Source: Mucilaginibacter ginsenosidivorans (GTDB lineage: Bacteria > Bacteroidota > Bacteroidia > Sphingobacteriales > Sphingobacteriaceae). From it: 64,000 bases of DNA. Numbering within the stretch: position 1 is the stretch's first letter; the number at the start of each line of letters is the position of its first letter. The notes under the pieces were generated by a model. It was given only the letters and a program-made list of their open reading frames with translations, was not told the origin of the DNA and ran no database searches. Location of the stretch: assembly GCF_007971025.1 (NCBI RefSeq), contig NZ_CP042436.1, positions 2,108,001 through 2,172,000 on the forward strand, written 5' to 3'. A program made the position numbers and the translations under genes. Below, one piece after another: positions 1-9,634 of this stretch.

Positions 1-113
1 AATCTATCGATAACAACGAAGTGATTTTAGCGAGCCATACACTTCCCATCAGCAAAAGCTACCGTTCGTCGGTGATGGACAGTATCGGGAAAAATCTTTT
101 TAAAAGGTTGTAG
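1..113 (+). CDS. C-terminal end of a LytTR-type response regulator (partial)
   Basis: Only the last 36 codons lie in the window, read from base 3 to the TAG at 111-113. The tail contains LPISKSYRSS, the typical end of a LytTR DNA-binding domain, where a conserved 'lPISRSY' strand precedes the last helix. LytTR regulators in this phylum usually pair with a membrane histidine kinase, which would lie off the left edge. The gene is cut by the window boundary, so the receiver domain and start cannot be seen. The family assignment rests on this short tail alone. Confidence 0.6.
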   Translation, partial: SIDNNEVILASHTLPISKSYRSSVMDSIGKNLFKRL

Positions 114-121
114 AATAAAGA

Positions 122-148
122 GCCGGCAACCTTGGGGAAGCTGCCGGC
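122..148 (+). terminator. Hairpin after the LytTR gene
   Basis: A perfect 7-bp inverted repeat, GCCGGCA (122-128) and TGCCGGC (142-148), lies 9 bases after the stop. No T-run follows, so it may be a weak terminator or an mRNA 3' stabilising stem. Confidence 0.35.
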
Positions 149-311
149 GTCAATCAACAACTAACTAAACAAACCTTATTATGACCCTTTTCAAGCTAAT
201 AACATTCCCGCCGGAGATGTCGTCAGCAAAGTTGAATTATTTCAGAAAAACCTGCTGACCAAGCTCGGCGGATTTTTCATAGATTTAGATGAGTGAACCT
301 TTAAGCAATAA

Positions 312-3300
312 ATGAATAACCTAAGCGTACGTAATTATCTTTTGGGTATGGCGTTTTTCCTGTGCTTCGCTGTCGCTTGCATTCAACCCGTACAAAAAAA
401 GGATATCACGACCATTACCAGCGCTGAAGATGAATATTACAACCGCGGTAATATGGAGCGCGTATTCAAACTGGCTAACTCCGCAGGCAGCGACGACCAT
501 CAAAAACCGGGGCTAAGATCCATATGTAAAGCCTCGTTGCTGATGGCGGAAGCAAAACTGGCACAAGGCGATTATACATCGGCGACACTTTACCTGGGGC
601 GCTCGCAAATAATTTCCGCCCGTATCAAAAGCGATTCATTGGCGGCAGAAACTTATTTGCTCAAAGGACAACTATATGTGGCGCGCCTCTTGCCCGACTC
701 TGCCACAACGACATTTGAACAAGCCGAAAAGCTGGTTTCAGTAAAAACACCTGTTTGCGGACTTCATCTTGTATTGCAAAAGATCGGCCTGTACCGCCAG
801 GTTCACAAAGTGGGCAGGGTTGATACCTTAACGGCGCAGCTCACTATCTTTCCCGGTATCAAAACTTATAACCGGGGTTATTACTATGCACTGGCCCTGG
901 CAAACCGCATCCAGTTTTTTAATGATAACGGCAGTCCGGACAGTGCGTTCAGCCTGTCGGCAAAACTGAAGGGCGTGGTGGAGCAAAACTTCCCCAAAAA
1001 CAATTACCTGCGCGCCCTGCTTTACCAGGCATTCACCCGTTCGGGCCTCAATAATATGGACTATGACAAGCCCTTGAAGAACGCCCGCGAAGAGTTATTG
1101 TACGCCCGCCAGTGCGGTAATGCCACGGCCCTGTTCAATGCTTATTATGATGTGCAGCAAGCCTATACCAACAAACAGGATCATAAAAATGCGCTTTTGT
1201 ATGCAGATAGTATGGCCTTTGTGCAGGAAGCGTCGTTTCCGGCAAAAAGCAGCGGCGCAAACCTGGTCAATATCACCTACACCCGCATATTTACCAATAC
1301 GCACGATTATAGTAAGGCGAAGTTTTACGCACGCAAAAGCATCACCTTGAATAAAGTGATGTTCGGCGACAGCAGTGCTGAACTTGGCCGTAGTTATTCG
1401 CTGCTGGGTAACCTGTATTCGGACGAGGGTAAGTTCGACTCGATGCTGTACTACAGCCTGAAAGTGCTGAAAATAAGACAGGCCATTTACCCGAAGGATC
1501 ACCTGCAGATCGCCTTTTGCCTGGACGATATTGCCCGCACCTATAACAATATGGATAAAGGTGCATTGGCCTTGCCATACCAGCGGGAGGTGGAACGGAT
1601 ATACCTCAAAAACTATGGGCCAACACATAGTTACATGGCATGGGCCTATGATGCTGAAGCCGACTCGTATGCGCAGATGCACCAGTTTGATAAGGCTGTC
1701 GAATATAATAACAGGGCGCTCGGTTTGTTCATCTCCGATGTGGCCAGGGATACGGCAGCAATAAACCGCACCTCCGAAATACCTTTTGATACCTATATCC
1801 CTGATTACCTTACGAGCCGGGTTGTGATGTATACCAATAGGGCCATCAATTCCAGGGAAAAGGCTGATAAGATCAAATACCTGGAGGAAGCTTATCGCAT
1901 TGCCAACGCCACCGATAAGTACATGCAAAGCTATACCCGCCATTTCGATTCGCCCGAGAATGTTTCAACAGCTTACCAGCGCATGTACGACTACTACAAA
2001 ATTTGCGCTGATATTGCCTACCGCCTTTACCAGCTTACCGGCGAGGGCAGGTATCGCAACAGCGTACTCAACTATTCCGAAAACAAGCGGGGGGCCTTCC
2101 TGCGCAGCAGCATACTCAACTCAAAAACCATTCAATTTTCTGGTGTACCCGATGCGGTTATAAAGGACGAAGCCGCTGTGCGCAGCGCCGTTACCGCTGC
2201 CGCCGGCAGGGATGTGCCGAAGTCAAAAAAAGACAGCGTCAATAAAGCGTACCAGCATTTTTTGAACAGGCTGGCTTCCAAATACAGCAATTATTACCGC
2301 CTCAAATATCTGCCCTACCAGCTAAACGAAAAGGAAATTCAGCAATGGCTGCTCAATGATTCCACCGCCTTTGCCGAATACCTGTTCAGTAAGGAGCGCA
2401 TCTATATTTTAGTGACCACGAAAAACAAAAGTTCCATTATCGGGCTCGAACATAAGGATTCTGTTGTGATGCAGATCGATAGCCTGCGCCAACTGTTAAA
2501 AACCGGCGACGCAAAAAAATATTATCAAAAAGCTTATGCCGTTTATATCAACCTGGTGCAGCCCATGGAGCAGTACGTCAAACCGGGCTCAAAGATCATC
2601 ATCAGCGCCGACGGGCCCCTGTCGACCTTAAGCTTTGAGGCGCTGCCCACAAGGCCAAAACCTGCCGGTAATAATTTTGACTCGCGCGATTTCCTGTTCA
2701 ACAAATATAATTTCAGCTATGCTGTATCGGCGTTTTCATTGCTGAATCCTTTTAATAAGGCAAACAGCTCCAAAGAGAAAAAGGAGGTTTATTTTTCAGC
2801 ACCTGGTTTTGATGAGGGATTGAAAGACGATTACAAGCGTTATGCAACCAGTCGCCGCGAGTTGCCGGATAACGAATACCTTTCGTACCTGTACCAGCCC
2901 TTTATGCTTCAATTGGGCAGCCAGCTGGCCGGCAAATGGCACGTAAAGGAAGAAACCGGCCGCCATGCCACCGAGTCGGACTTTAAGGCCAATGCGCCCG
3001 GCAACAATATCGTGCAGGTTGGGTCGCATGCCATTTTGAACGATATCGACCCCATGCGCTCCTGCCTGGTGTTCGCCAAAGAACTGACGACCGATAAAGA
3101 TGCTAACGACGGCTACCTGTACTCGTCCGAAATATACAACCAGAAGATCAATGCCGACCTGGTGATACTCACCGCCTGCGAAACCGGCGGCGGCCTTTAT
3201 AAGGAAGGGGAGGGGATGATGTCGCTTTCATACAGCTTTGAATATGCCGGCTGCAAAAGCGCTATCATGAGCCTGTGGCCCATTGACGAAAAGGCCGCCT

Positions 3301-3578
3301 CGGAGATCACGGCAAATTTCTATAAGCACGTGGCCAAAGGCGAGAGCACGTCCGATGCGCTATATCATGCCAAAAAAGATTTTCTTAGCTCTGCCGACCC
3401 TGGCTTGGTGAACCCGTTCTACTGGAGCGGCCTGGTACTGCTGGGGCAGAACGAAAAGCTACAACTCGAAGAAAAAAGCGATTGGTCAAAATACGGCTGG
3501 CTTTTATTGATCGCGGTTGCATCCGGCATTGGAGCTGTTGCTTTTACTAAGTGGCGGCGTCGCAGGCTTGCCGCCTGA
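312..3578 (+). CDS. CHAT-domain protease-like protein with TPR repeats, membrane anchored
   Basis: A 1088-residue protein. The N-terminus has a hydrophobic stretch ending in AVAC at about residues 20-23, a possible but imperfect lipobox. Residues about 40-520 are helical TPR-like repeats; several, such as the stretch near 360-480, resemble kinesin-light-chain TPRs. The C-terminal third is a CHAT (caspase HetF associated with TPRs) domain with the expected dyad: His906 in GSHAILND and Cys956 in TACETGGG. A last transmembrane helix (about 1060-1078) is followed by an Arg-rich tail. CHAT proteins are clan CD cysteine peptidases or their relatives. The stop lies one base from the stop of the convergent anti-sigma-like gene, suggesting a functional pair. 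The ATG at 312 fits the signal-like N-terminus. The substrate is unknown. Confidence 0.85.
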   Translation: MNNLSVRNYLLGMAFFLCFAVACIQPVQKKDITTITSAEDEYYNRGNMERVFKLANSAGSDDHQKPGLRSICKASLLMAEAKLAQGDYTSATLYLGRSQIISARIKSDSLAAETYLLKGQLYVARLLPDSATTTFEQAEKLVSVKTPVCGLHLVLQKIGLYRQVHKVGRVDTLTAQLTIFPGIKTYNRGYYYALALANRIQFFNDNGSPDSAFSLSAKLKGVVEQNFPKNNYLRALLYQAFTRSGLNNMDYDKPLKNAREELLYARQCGNATALFNAYYDVQQAYTNKQDHKNALLYADSMAFVQEASFPAKSSGANLVNITYTRIFTNTHDYSKAKFYARKSITLNKVMFGDSSAELGRSYSLLGNLYSDEGKFDSMLYYSLKVLKIRQAIYPKDHLQIAFCLDDIARTYNNMDKGALALPYQREVERIYLKNYGPTHSYMAWAYDAEADSYAQMHQFDKAVEYNNRALGLFISDVARDTAAINRTSEIPFDTYIPDYLTSRVVMYTNRAINSREKADKIKYLEEAYRIANATDKYMQSYTRHFDSPENVSTAYQRMYDYYKICADIAYRLYQLTGEGRYRNSVLNYSENKRGAFLRSSILNSKTIQFSGVPDAVIKDEAAVRSAVTAAAGRDVPKSKKDSVNKAYQHFLNRLASKYSNYYRLKYLPYQLNEKEIQQWLLNDSTAFAEYLFSKERIYILVTTKNKSSIIGLEHKDSVVMQIDSLRQLLKTGDAKKYYQKAYAVYINLVQPMEQYVKPGSKIIISADGPLSTLSFEALPTRPKPAGNNFDSRDFLFNKYNFSYAVSAFSLLNPFNKANSSKEKKEVYFSAPGFDEGLKDDYKRYATSRRELPDNEYLSYLYQPFMLQLGSQLAGKWHVKEETGRHATESDFKANAPGNNIVQVGSHAILNDIDPMRSCLVFAKELTTDKDANDGYLYSSEIYNQKINADLVILTACETGGGLYKEGEGMMSLSYSFEYAGCKSAIMSLWPIDEKAASEITANFYKHVAKGESTSDALYHAKKDFLSSADPGLVNPFYWSGLVLLGQNEKLQLEEKSDWSKYGWLLLIAVASGIGAVAFTKWRRRRLAA

Positions 3579-3579
3579 T

Positions 3580-4326
3580 CTATTTCAATTGCGAAAGAAG
3601 CTCACCCGCTTTGTCTGCATATTCTGAACCGGAATTTTTAAGTTCGGTCAGCAGCTTCTTTGCCTCCCCGGTTTTATCCTCGTGCACCAAAATAAGCGCC
3701 GAATACCATTTGGCCTTTACACCTAAATTGCTGTCCGCGGGTTGGCTGATGGACGTTAGCAGTTGCAGGGCGCTGTCTTCATTTTTCAGGCGCACCTGGC
3801 AAAGGGCGTCGTAATATTTCAGGGTATCGTTTTGCGGTTTATCAAATAATAACTTACCGAATTTGCCTTCTGCTGCTTTGTAATCGCCCGATTTATAGTA
3901 AATCATAGCATCATCAAAAGGCGTTGCTTTGTCGCCCATCAGCGAAGGCGCTCCGGCATCATCTTTAAAGTTAGCTGCAAATATTTGCTGGTTGTTGGAG
4001 TTCCCTCCTGATTTGAACAGGAAGATGACGATGGCCAGGCCTGCTATTGCGGCCGCAGCGGCCAACCAGCCAAAAAGTTTACGCACGTTGTTGCTGCCCG
4101 GAATAGCTACCGCTTTTTTTTCAACGGTCTCGTATTCCAGGTGTATAGCGTCCAGTCGTTGTTTGATGCTTGCTATTTGCACTACTCTCGATAGCTGCAG
4201 CTGTGCGGCCACTTCTTCGGCAAGTGTGGTATTATTATTCATTTCAAGCCCGAACGCAGCAGCTTCAGTCTCGTCCATCTGCCCGTTTATAAATCTTACT
4301 ATGTCTTCTGTGTTATACTTGCTCAT
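3580..4326 (-). CDS. Membrane-spanning TPR protein, anti-sigma-like partner of the sigma factor
   Basis: A 248-residue protein. The N-terminal 80 residues are a small cytoplasmic helical region beginning MSKYNTEDIVRFINGQM; this 'i.rYl.g.m...E...FE..l' pattern is typical of Bacteroidota anti-sigma or zinc-finger-less regulators. One transmembrane helix spans about 84-105. The remaining C-terminal 130 residues are TPR-like (GDYKAAEGKFGKLL and similar) and would face the periplasm. The start lies 1 base from the end of the upstream sigma-factor gene, so the two are translationally linked. Role inferred: it holds or senses for the sigma factor. It is also convergent with the CHAT gene. Confidence 0.65.
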   Translation of the reverse strand: MSKYNTEDIVRFINGQMDETEAAAFGLEMNNNTTLAEEVAAQLQLSRVVQIASIKQRLDAIHLEYETVEKKAVAIPGSNNVRKLFGWLAAAAAIAGLAIVIFLFKSGGNSNNQQIFAANFKDDAGAPSLMGDKATPFDDAMIYYKSGDYKAAEGKFGKLLFDKPQNDTLKYYDALCQVRLKNEDSALQLLTSISQPADSNLGVKAKWYSALILVHEDKTGEAKKLLTELKNSGSEYADKAGELLSQLK

Positions 4327-4327
4327 T

Positions 4328-4882
4328 TTATTTCCTCCCGCCAGTTCTTCTCAGGTAAAGCGCCCGTAGCTTTTCAATGCATTTGTATTTCTCGTTCCGC
4401 ATCGAGCTTATCTCGTACCCCGTTATCACGCTGATCTCCTTCATGTTCTTCTTGTCATAATAGAACAGCGACAATATCTGCCTGCACTTATCGGCCAGTG
4501 CGGAAAACATCCCCATAAACTCATCTATCTCCTCGCGTTTGATCAGGTCATTCAGTACGGTTTCGTCTGTTATAACGTCCATCTCACCATCATCAGCTAT
4601 TTCGATAAATTTGCCCTTGCCCCGCAATATCTCCATCCATTTGAATTTGCATATCGACCTGAAGTACCCGTGCAGCATGGTTTCATTGGTATGGTTGTAT
4701 TTGCCCGAATGGATATTGTCCCACAAAGCTATTACACCTTCCTGGAACAGGTCCTTTGCATCATCCTCCGAGCCGCTGTTTTTCAATACATATTGTTTAA
4801 TAACCGAATAATGCGCCCTATATATCTCGCGATAAGCCGCATCACTATTATTTAACAGTAGCTGGTATAAGTCAGATTGCAT
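4328..4882 (-). CDS. RNA polymerase sigma-70 family factor, ECF-like
   Basis: A 184-residue protein with a region 2 core (DAKDLFQEGVIALWDNI), a region 2.3/2.4-like stretch around YFRSICKFKWMEILRGK, and a region 4 helix-turn-helix (MKEISVITGYEISSMRNEKYKCIEKL). I chose the ATG at 4882. A TTG at 4903 would add seven residues (MQVLKTT) but is less likely. It is the first gene of a two-gene unit with the membrane TPR protein. This sigma / membrane-TPR / CHAT neighbourhood suggests a dedicated signalling module. The subfamily is not one of the classic short ECFs; the spacing between regions 2 and 4 is slightly enlarged. Confidence 0.85.
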   Translation of the reverse strand: MQSDLYQLLLNNSDAAYREIYRAHYSVIKQYVLKNSGSEDDAKDLFQEGVIALWDNIHSGKYNHTNETMLHGYFRSICKFKWMEILRGKGKFIEIADDGEMDVITDETVLNDLIKREEIDEFMGMFSALADKCRQILSLFYYDKKNMKEISVITGYEISSMRNEKYKCIEKLRALYLRRTGGRK

Positions 4883-5033
4883 AGTGGTTTTAAGTACCTG
4901 CAATCTACCAAATTTTTATTTTGTAAGCTACTGTAAGGCTGTTTTATAGCTAATGGGGCGGGCGAGGAAAATGTCGTCACCGCGCAAAATAAAAATCGGG
5001 CCTTAAGGCATTTCAAAACAGGACGCCAGAAAC

Positions 5034-5060
5034 AAAAAACCCCTGTAAATAATACAGGGG
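5034..5060 (-). terminator. Intrinsic terminator of the GLPGLI operon
   Basis: On the minus strand a perfect 8-bp stem (CCCCTGTA 5040-5047 with TACAGGGG 5053-5060, 5-base loop) is followed by six T residues (5039-5034). It lies 30 bases after the stop of the GLPGLI gene. Confidence 0.85.
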
Positions 5061-5090
5061 CCCATTTTATCCATATTTTCTGAACGATGG

Positions 5091-5867
5091 TTATAACAGT
5101 AAAAAACCTTTGATATAAGTTTGCCCCCATTGCCCCCAATCCTTGGTGGCCTTAAGTAAAGTTTCGCGATAGGAGGCATTGTTCGCAGGTTTTCCTTTTT
5201 TGGGTGGTACAACTGTATTGGGCGGCAGCGTTGTATCGGTTACCTTGGTCGCAAACCAGGTGATATTTTCGTGCGGCAGCGCCACGCCCAGTATCATGCC
5301 CGGCAACCCGCTGAAATTTTCCGGTCCGCCCGAAACAGGTATCTCTGTGGTGTAAAACGCTACCACATAAATGGAGTCGCATACAATAGCGTTGGCCCTG
5401 CGGCAATTGTATCCTGCTATTTCGCGGGTCTCATCAGTTATTTTCCACCGTATCTTTCGCGTAGTATCTTTTACCAGGAAAGTCTCCTCGAAAACCTTTT
5501 TCTGGCTCACCTGGCTATTGGTCGACAGGTCGGTATAGACAATATTATTCTGCGTTGTCATGGGTTCGTCGCCAAAAAAATTGTTCGACGTGGTTTCCGG
5601 TTCTATCGGGTTAAAAATGGTTTTGTTGCCGGTGAACGACAAAGTGCTCTTCAATACTTTAAATTGCGGATTGTTCTTCATGAAATTATCCACAAAAGGC
5701 TGCATAAAGGCTTCATTGTCCGAATTGATCCTTTTCTTCAACAGGGCATACATGTTCATATTCCGGTTAAACTCTACGGTGCCTGATGTGGTAAAATGCG
5801 CGTGCTGGGCAAAAACTATATTGCCTGTAAGCAACAGCACGATAAAAATGATGAATGTGTGTTTCAT
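5091..5867 (-). CDS. GLPGLI family secreted protein
   Basis: A 258-residue exported protein. A signal peptide (MKHTFIIFIVLLLTGNIVFA) is followed by a beta-rich body and the family signature FSGLPGMILGV near residue 185, which gives the GLPGLI (Porph_ging) family its name. The ATG at 5867 was chosen because it begins a normal signal peptide; the longer frame only adds residues overlapping the upstream gene. It starts 4 bases after the stop of the beta-barrel protein gene, so the two form an operon. This pairing is very common in Bacteroidota. The molecular function is unknown; a role in the cell envelope is inferred. Confidence 0.9.
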   Translation of the reverse strand: MKHTFIIFIVLLLTGNIVFAQHAHFTTSGTVEFNRNMNMYALLKKRINSDNEAFMQPFVDNFMKNNPQFKVLKSTLSFTGNKTIFNPIEPETTSNNFFGDEPMTTQNNIVYTDLSTNSQVSQKKVFEETFLVKDTTRKIRWKITDETREIAGYNCRRANAIVCDSIYVVAFYTTEIPVSGGPENFSGLPGMILGVALPHENITWFATKVTDTTLPPNTVVPPKKGKPANNASYRETLLKATKDWGQWGQTYIKGFLLL

Positions 5868-5871
5868 AGCG

Positions 5872-8682
5872 TTATTTTTTTGGGGCACCCCCGCCAACAT
5901 GATTAAATTCCCATATAAATTCCACCAGGAAAAACCTTTTAATGGTGGTGTACCTGTCCTGTGTTATCAAAGTTCCGCTCGATCCCCGGTCAAATCCCGA
6001 ATTTTGATTCAGGATGTCGTTACATGCCAGCGATAGTTTAAAGGATTCCTCTTTGGTAAAGCTTTTGGTAATCTTGGCGTTCCACAAAACACGGGAGAAA
6101 TCAGTTGGGAACGTTTGTGTTTTGGACGTGTATTGATAATTGGCGTCGGAGCTGATCTGGAATTTCCCCGGCAGGTACACACCAAATTCACCATAACCCT
6201 GGAAACCGTGCCCGTTGTTGCTCGTTTTTTGCAGTGATGACCCCCCTGTGGTATAAGTTGGACCGAAATTAAAATTCACATTGAACTTTTTCTCCGCATA
6301 CCTCGATACCTGGAGACTTGGCGAATAACTATTTGACGTAATAATATTTAATTGGTTGTTGGACAGGTTATAGTTTTTACTCCCGTTGGCATTCAGGTTA
6401 AGGCCTATCTGCAATCCTCCTAAAGGTATTTTACGGCCGAAATATAAACCGCCGTAATAGTTATACGGCTTTTTATCCAGGTTGATGTATTGTGTGGTTG
6501 TGCGGCCACGTATAATGGCCGTTGCCGAGGTATCTGTAACAGAACTGTTTACTATGGGGTTTGTTATGAATGAAAAATTACCGTAAATGCCCAGGTATTG
6601 GTCGGTTAATACTTTGTACGAATGATAATTAATACGGAAATTATTCGTGAACGACGGCGTTAAATTCGGATTCCCCAACACAATGTTCAGCGGGTCGCTG
6701 TTCACCAGCACCGGTTGTATCTGGTCTACCGTCGGCTGGGTGGTCCTTCCGTTGTAATTAATGTTGAAACCCGACTGTTTGGTAATATCATACCGGATGA
6801 AGGCCTGCGGCGCCCAATTCACAAAAGTCCTTTTGAATTCGTCGCCGGTATACAAATTCGTCTGGTCGAAATTCACAAAAGTTACCTTACTGCCAAAATT
6901 GAATGTGACTTTGCCTCTTTTGTAGTTTACTACGGCCCCGCCCTGGTTTGACAGGTCGTTCAACTTATAATCGTTGCTATAAGTATTGTCAAGCACGTTA
7001 TAGACCCCAGGCGATGACTGGTTGAAGGATTTACGGTCGGCACTGCTGTTGGCTATACCCAGCCCGTAGTTAAATATAACGGACGTGAATTTTGACAGAG
7101 GCTCGGTGTAAGTCATGCTGCTGTTCAGTACCGAACTTTTCAGGTCGTTGGTCTTATACTGATCTACTATACTATCGTGGCTGGTATTCGGATTATAAGT
7201 ATATGAGGTGATATCTGAATACAAGTTTCCTTTGGCGGTGCTTTCATTGTAGCTTTCGCTGATGTTCCACGAAAATGTACGGCCCTTTTTCTTGAATTTT
7301 TTTGTATAGAACGCGCTGATGTCAAATATTTTGGTGTCGACATTGTTTTTAACTTTCCTGATATTGTTGTTTACCAGGTTGCCGTCGCCATCTGTTGTAG
7401 ATGAGTGGTAATCGCTTAATGTCTGGCTGTTTTTAGATGTTCCGTCTGCATAAAGTTTAAGGTCTGAAGTGGTATCGATCTTCAGTTTGTAGGTAGCGTC
7501 CAGTTTTTGCCTGAACAGGTAGTTGTGGTACTTTTGGTCCGAGTTGGTGTTTTGCACACCTGTAAGGGAATAATTGTTTTGTGATATGTTATTGTCAGTG
7601 CCGTCCACGGTAAGCGACCCGATCTTGTAATTTCCGTTTAGTGATTCCTTGTCGCTGTTCCACTTCGTATCGTAATGCGCTCCGCCGGTACGCGCTATCG
7701 GGATGCCCTTGCCATCATAGTTCCCGTTCCACGAGTCCAGGTCGTCGCCGCCACCGCTAAAGAACATTACACCATCATCAACCACCTGCACATTGTCGCT
7801 GCCTCCGCCGTACTTTTGGCTATCCTGCCAGCCCAGGCCCGTTTTTCCGTCATTTCCCACGGTTCCGTATACCGAAAACTTCTGTTTCCCCTTAAACCTG
7901 TTGAAAAGTACCTGGCCCTGGTAATACCCATCGTTGCCTGCACCCACGTCCGCCTTGCCGAAATAGCCGTTCTTCTTATCTTCTTTCAGTTTAATATTGA
8001 GCGTTTTGGTGCGCTGACCGTCGTCTATCCCGGTAAAGGTTGCCTGGTCGCTTTTTTTGTCGTACAACTGCACTTTATCCACCATGTCGGCGCGCAGGTT
8101 TTTGGTTACCAGTGTCGGGTCGTCGCCAAAAAATTCCTCACCGTCTACCAGTACCTTATTCACTGTTTCGCCCTGGGCGGTAATTTTACCATCCTTATCT
8201 ACCTGTATGCCCGGCAACTGCTTCAGCAGGTCCTCTACTTTGGCATTAGGCTGGGTAACAAAGGCACGGGCGTTAAATTCTGTCGTGTCGCCTTTTATTT
8301 TTATCTGCGCCGCCGTCCCCTTTACTATCACTTCCTGCAGCAGGCGCGATTTCAGGTTCATGTTAATGTTACCGAAGCGGTGCTCCGGTTTAAGCGAATC
8401 CAGGCTGAATGGTTCCACATAATCCGCATAATCGGGATAAGACACCAGCAGGATAAACTTTCCTTTTGTAAGTCCGGTTAGCGAAAACGATCCATTTTCG
8501 GCCGTTCGCGTAAACTTAACCAGTATCGAATCTTTCGCTTCGAGTACGGCAACCGAGGCATTACCCAGTTTCGCATGTTCCACGCTGTCTGCTATAACGC
8601 CTTTTACAGCATAATTGCTTTGCGCAGATACAGATAACGAAAAAAGGGAAATAAACAGGCAGAGTGAGAGTGTTGATCGCAT
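5872..8682 (-). CDS. Outer-membrane beta-barrel protein with N-terminal carboxypeptidase-regulatory-like domain
   Basis: A 936-residue protein with a clear signal peptide (cleavage after SVSA near residue 20). Residues about 25-110 form a CarboxypepD_reg-like beta domain (YAVKGVIADSVEHAKLGNASV). Residues about 120-220 form a plug-like region (EDLLKQLPGIQVDKDGKITAQGE and VLVDGEEFFGDDP). The rest is alternating beta strands of an OMP_b-brl_3-type barrel ending in an aromatic-rich strand. This is the TonB-dependent-receptor-like family found next to GLPGLI proteins. No TonB box can be named with certainty, so substrate and TonB dependence are open. It is the first gene of the operon, with 100 bases upstream to carry the promoter. 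Confidence 0.9.
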   Translation of the reverse strand: MRSTLSLCLFISLFSLSVSAQSNYAVKGVIADSVEHAKLGNASVAVLEAKDSILVKFTRTAENGSFSLTGLTKGKFILLVSYPDYADYVEPFSLDSLKPEHRFGNINMNLKSRLLQEVIVKGTAAQIKIKGDTTEFNARAFVTQPNAKVEDLLKQLPGIQVDKDGKITAQGETVNKVLVDGEEFFGDDPTLVTKNLRADMVDKVQLYDKKSDQATFTGIDDGQRTKTLNIKLKEDKKNGYFGKADVGAGNDGYYQGQVLFNRFKGKQKFSVYGTVGNDGKTGLGWQDSQKYGGGSDNVQVVDDGVMFFSGGGDDLDSWNGNYDGKGIPIARTGGAHYDTKWNSDKESLNGNYKIGSLTVDGTDNNISQNNYSLTGVQNTNSDQKYHNYLFRQKLDATYKLKIDTTSDLKLYADGTSKNSQTLSDYHSSTTDGDGNLVNNNIRKVKNNVDTKIFDISAFYTKKFKKKGRTFSWNISESYNESTAKGNLYSDITSYTYNPNTSHDSIVDQYKTNDLKSSVLNSSMTYTEPLSKFTSVIFNYGLGIANSSADRKSFNQSSPGVYNVLDNTYSNDYKLNDLSNQGGAVVNYKRGKVTFNFGSKVTFVNFDQTNLYTGDEFKRTFVNWAPQAFIRYDITKQSGFNINYNGRTTQPTVDQIQPVLVNSDPLNIVLGNPNLTPSFTNNFRINYHSYKVLTDQYLGIYGNFSFITNPIVNSSVTDTSATAIIRGRTTTQYINLDKKPYNYYGGLYFGRKIPLGGLQIGLNLNANGSKNYNLSNNQLNIITSNSYSPSLQVSRYAEKKFNVNFNFGPTYTTGGSSLQKTSNNGHGFQGYGEFGVYLPGKFQISSDANYQYTSKTQTFPTDFSRVLWNAKITKSFTKEESFKLSLACNDILNQNSGFDRGSSGTLITQDRYTTIKRFFLVEFIWEFNHVGGGAPKK

Positions 8683-8782
8683 AAGGTAATGTTAGGAGCC
8701 CCTAAAGTAAAACTAAAAGATTAGGAAACAAATTGCAGACTTGTTAATTTATGTTAAAAAAAGTTAAATTGCTGATTAACTA

Positions 8783-9415
8783 TTATTTGGCCGAATAGAT
8801 TTTTAGGTTTTTCCAATCTCCATCCGAAGTGTTGCCCACCCAATAACCAATCATTTTTCCGTTGCTGTGTACAAGTTCATTTACCGTTAGTGATGGGGTA
8901 GTGTCGCCGTTCACAAATACTTTGATGGCGGCGCCCTTTATTTCTATCCGCGCATGGAACCATCTGTTCGGATCGGGGGCCGGGTTTACGGGCTTTTCGT
9001 ATTGGCCGGGGTGCTCGTTACGAAGTTTTTCCCAGTCGTACACAGGCAGGGCGACATACTGTACGGCATGGGCCTTTCGGACAGGGTCCGTTGCTCTGAA
9101 ATTGAACGGCCTGAAATAGATGACCTCAAACGTCTTGTCATCCACTCCGTGAAAAGCAATGCCCACAAAACTATGCTGCAATTCGTCCTTGCCTTTAATA
9201 TCAATCTCAATGGCGCCTTGCGTAAATTCTTGCCCCTTTAACCACGCCACGCCGTCATCACCTTTCGCGTCAAGGTGTATCACTTGCGTGGCGCCGTCCT
9301 TCTCCAGGCTTAGCAAACGGTTGACCGGCACAAGGTCTTTCTCCGTAATAGTTTTCTGCTGCGCGAAGCAATTAAAAGAAGCGCAAAGTATGATAATTGC
9401 AATAATGGGTTTCAT
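8783..9415 (-). CDS. Secreted concanavalin A-like (lectin-fold) protein
   Basis: A 210-residue protein with a signal peptide (MKPIIAIIILCASFNCFA). The mature part is a jelly-roll beta fold of the DUF1080/LamG type. It has a strand with QEFTQGAIEIDIKGKD, a central FVGIAFHGVDDKTFEVIYFRPFNF block, and the final NGKMIGYWVGNTSDGDWKNLKIY that typically closes such domains. Relatives often bind or hydrolyse sugars, but no catalytic pair is obvious here, so I call it a fold only. It is monocistronic. The next gene upstream is on the other strand, and about 100 bases separate it from the beta-barrel gene. Confidence 0.75.
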   Translation of the reverse strand: MKPIIAIIILCASFNCFAQQKTITEKDLVPVNRLLSLEKDGATQVIHLDAKGDDGVAWLKGQEFTQGAIEIDIKGKDELQHSFVGIAFHGVDDKTFEVIYFRPFNFRATDPVRKAHAVQYVALPVYDWEKLRNEHPGQYEKPVNPAPDPNRWFHARIEIKGAAIKVFVNGDTTPSLTVNELVHSNGKMIGYWVGNTSDGDWKNLKIYSAK

Positions 9416-9634
9416 GGTGGCCGGTTAATTTGCCGGATCGTCGTCAAGAAATATGCCACGGGTGTAAGTTGTTTGAAGTCAGTACTTTTAATAAAGAACT
9501 ACTTTTCATTTGTGTGCGGTTTTGATAGGCCCTTGTTCGCTAACGTACAGCGGCTTTATGACCCGTTGCGTTATATGTAGGGTAAAACCGATTATGGGCG
9601 AAACATTTTCAGCCTCCTAACTATTTGATTGTTT

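Noticed and set aside
1095..1943. A 282-codon open frame on the minus strand inside the CHAT gene
   Set aside because: It lies fully within a well-supported coding gene on the other strand, has no start signals, and its product looks like a random His/Ile-rich shadow.
217..4974. The 9-mer ATGTCGTCA upstream of both the CHAT gene and the sigma gene
   Set aside because: It occurs once near each gene but in opposite orientation relative to the genes. A single shared 9-mer in two leaders could be chance.
7675..8481. A 268-codon plus-strand frame inside the outer-membrane protein gene
   Set aside because: It mirrors the beta-barrel gene and shows no family motif or start context.
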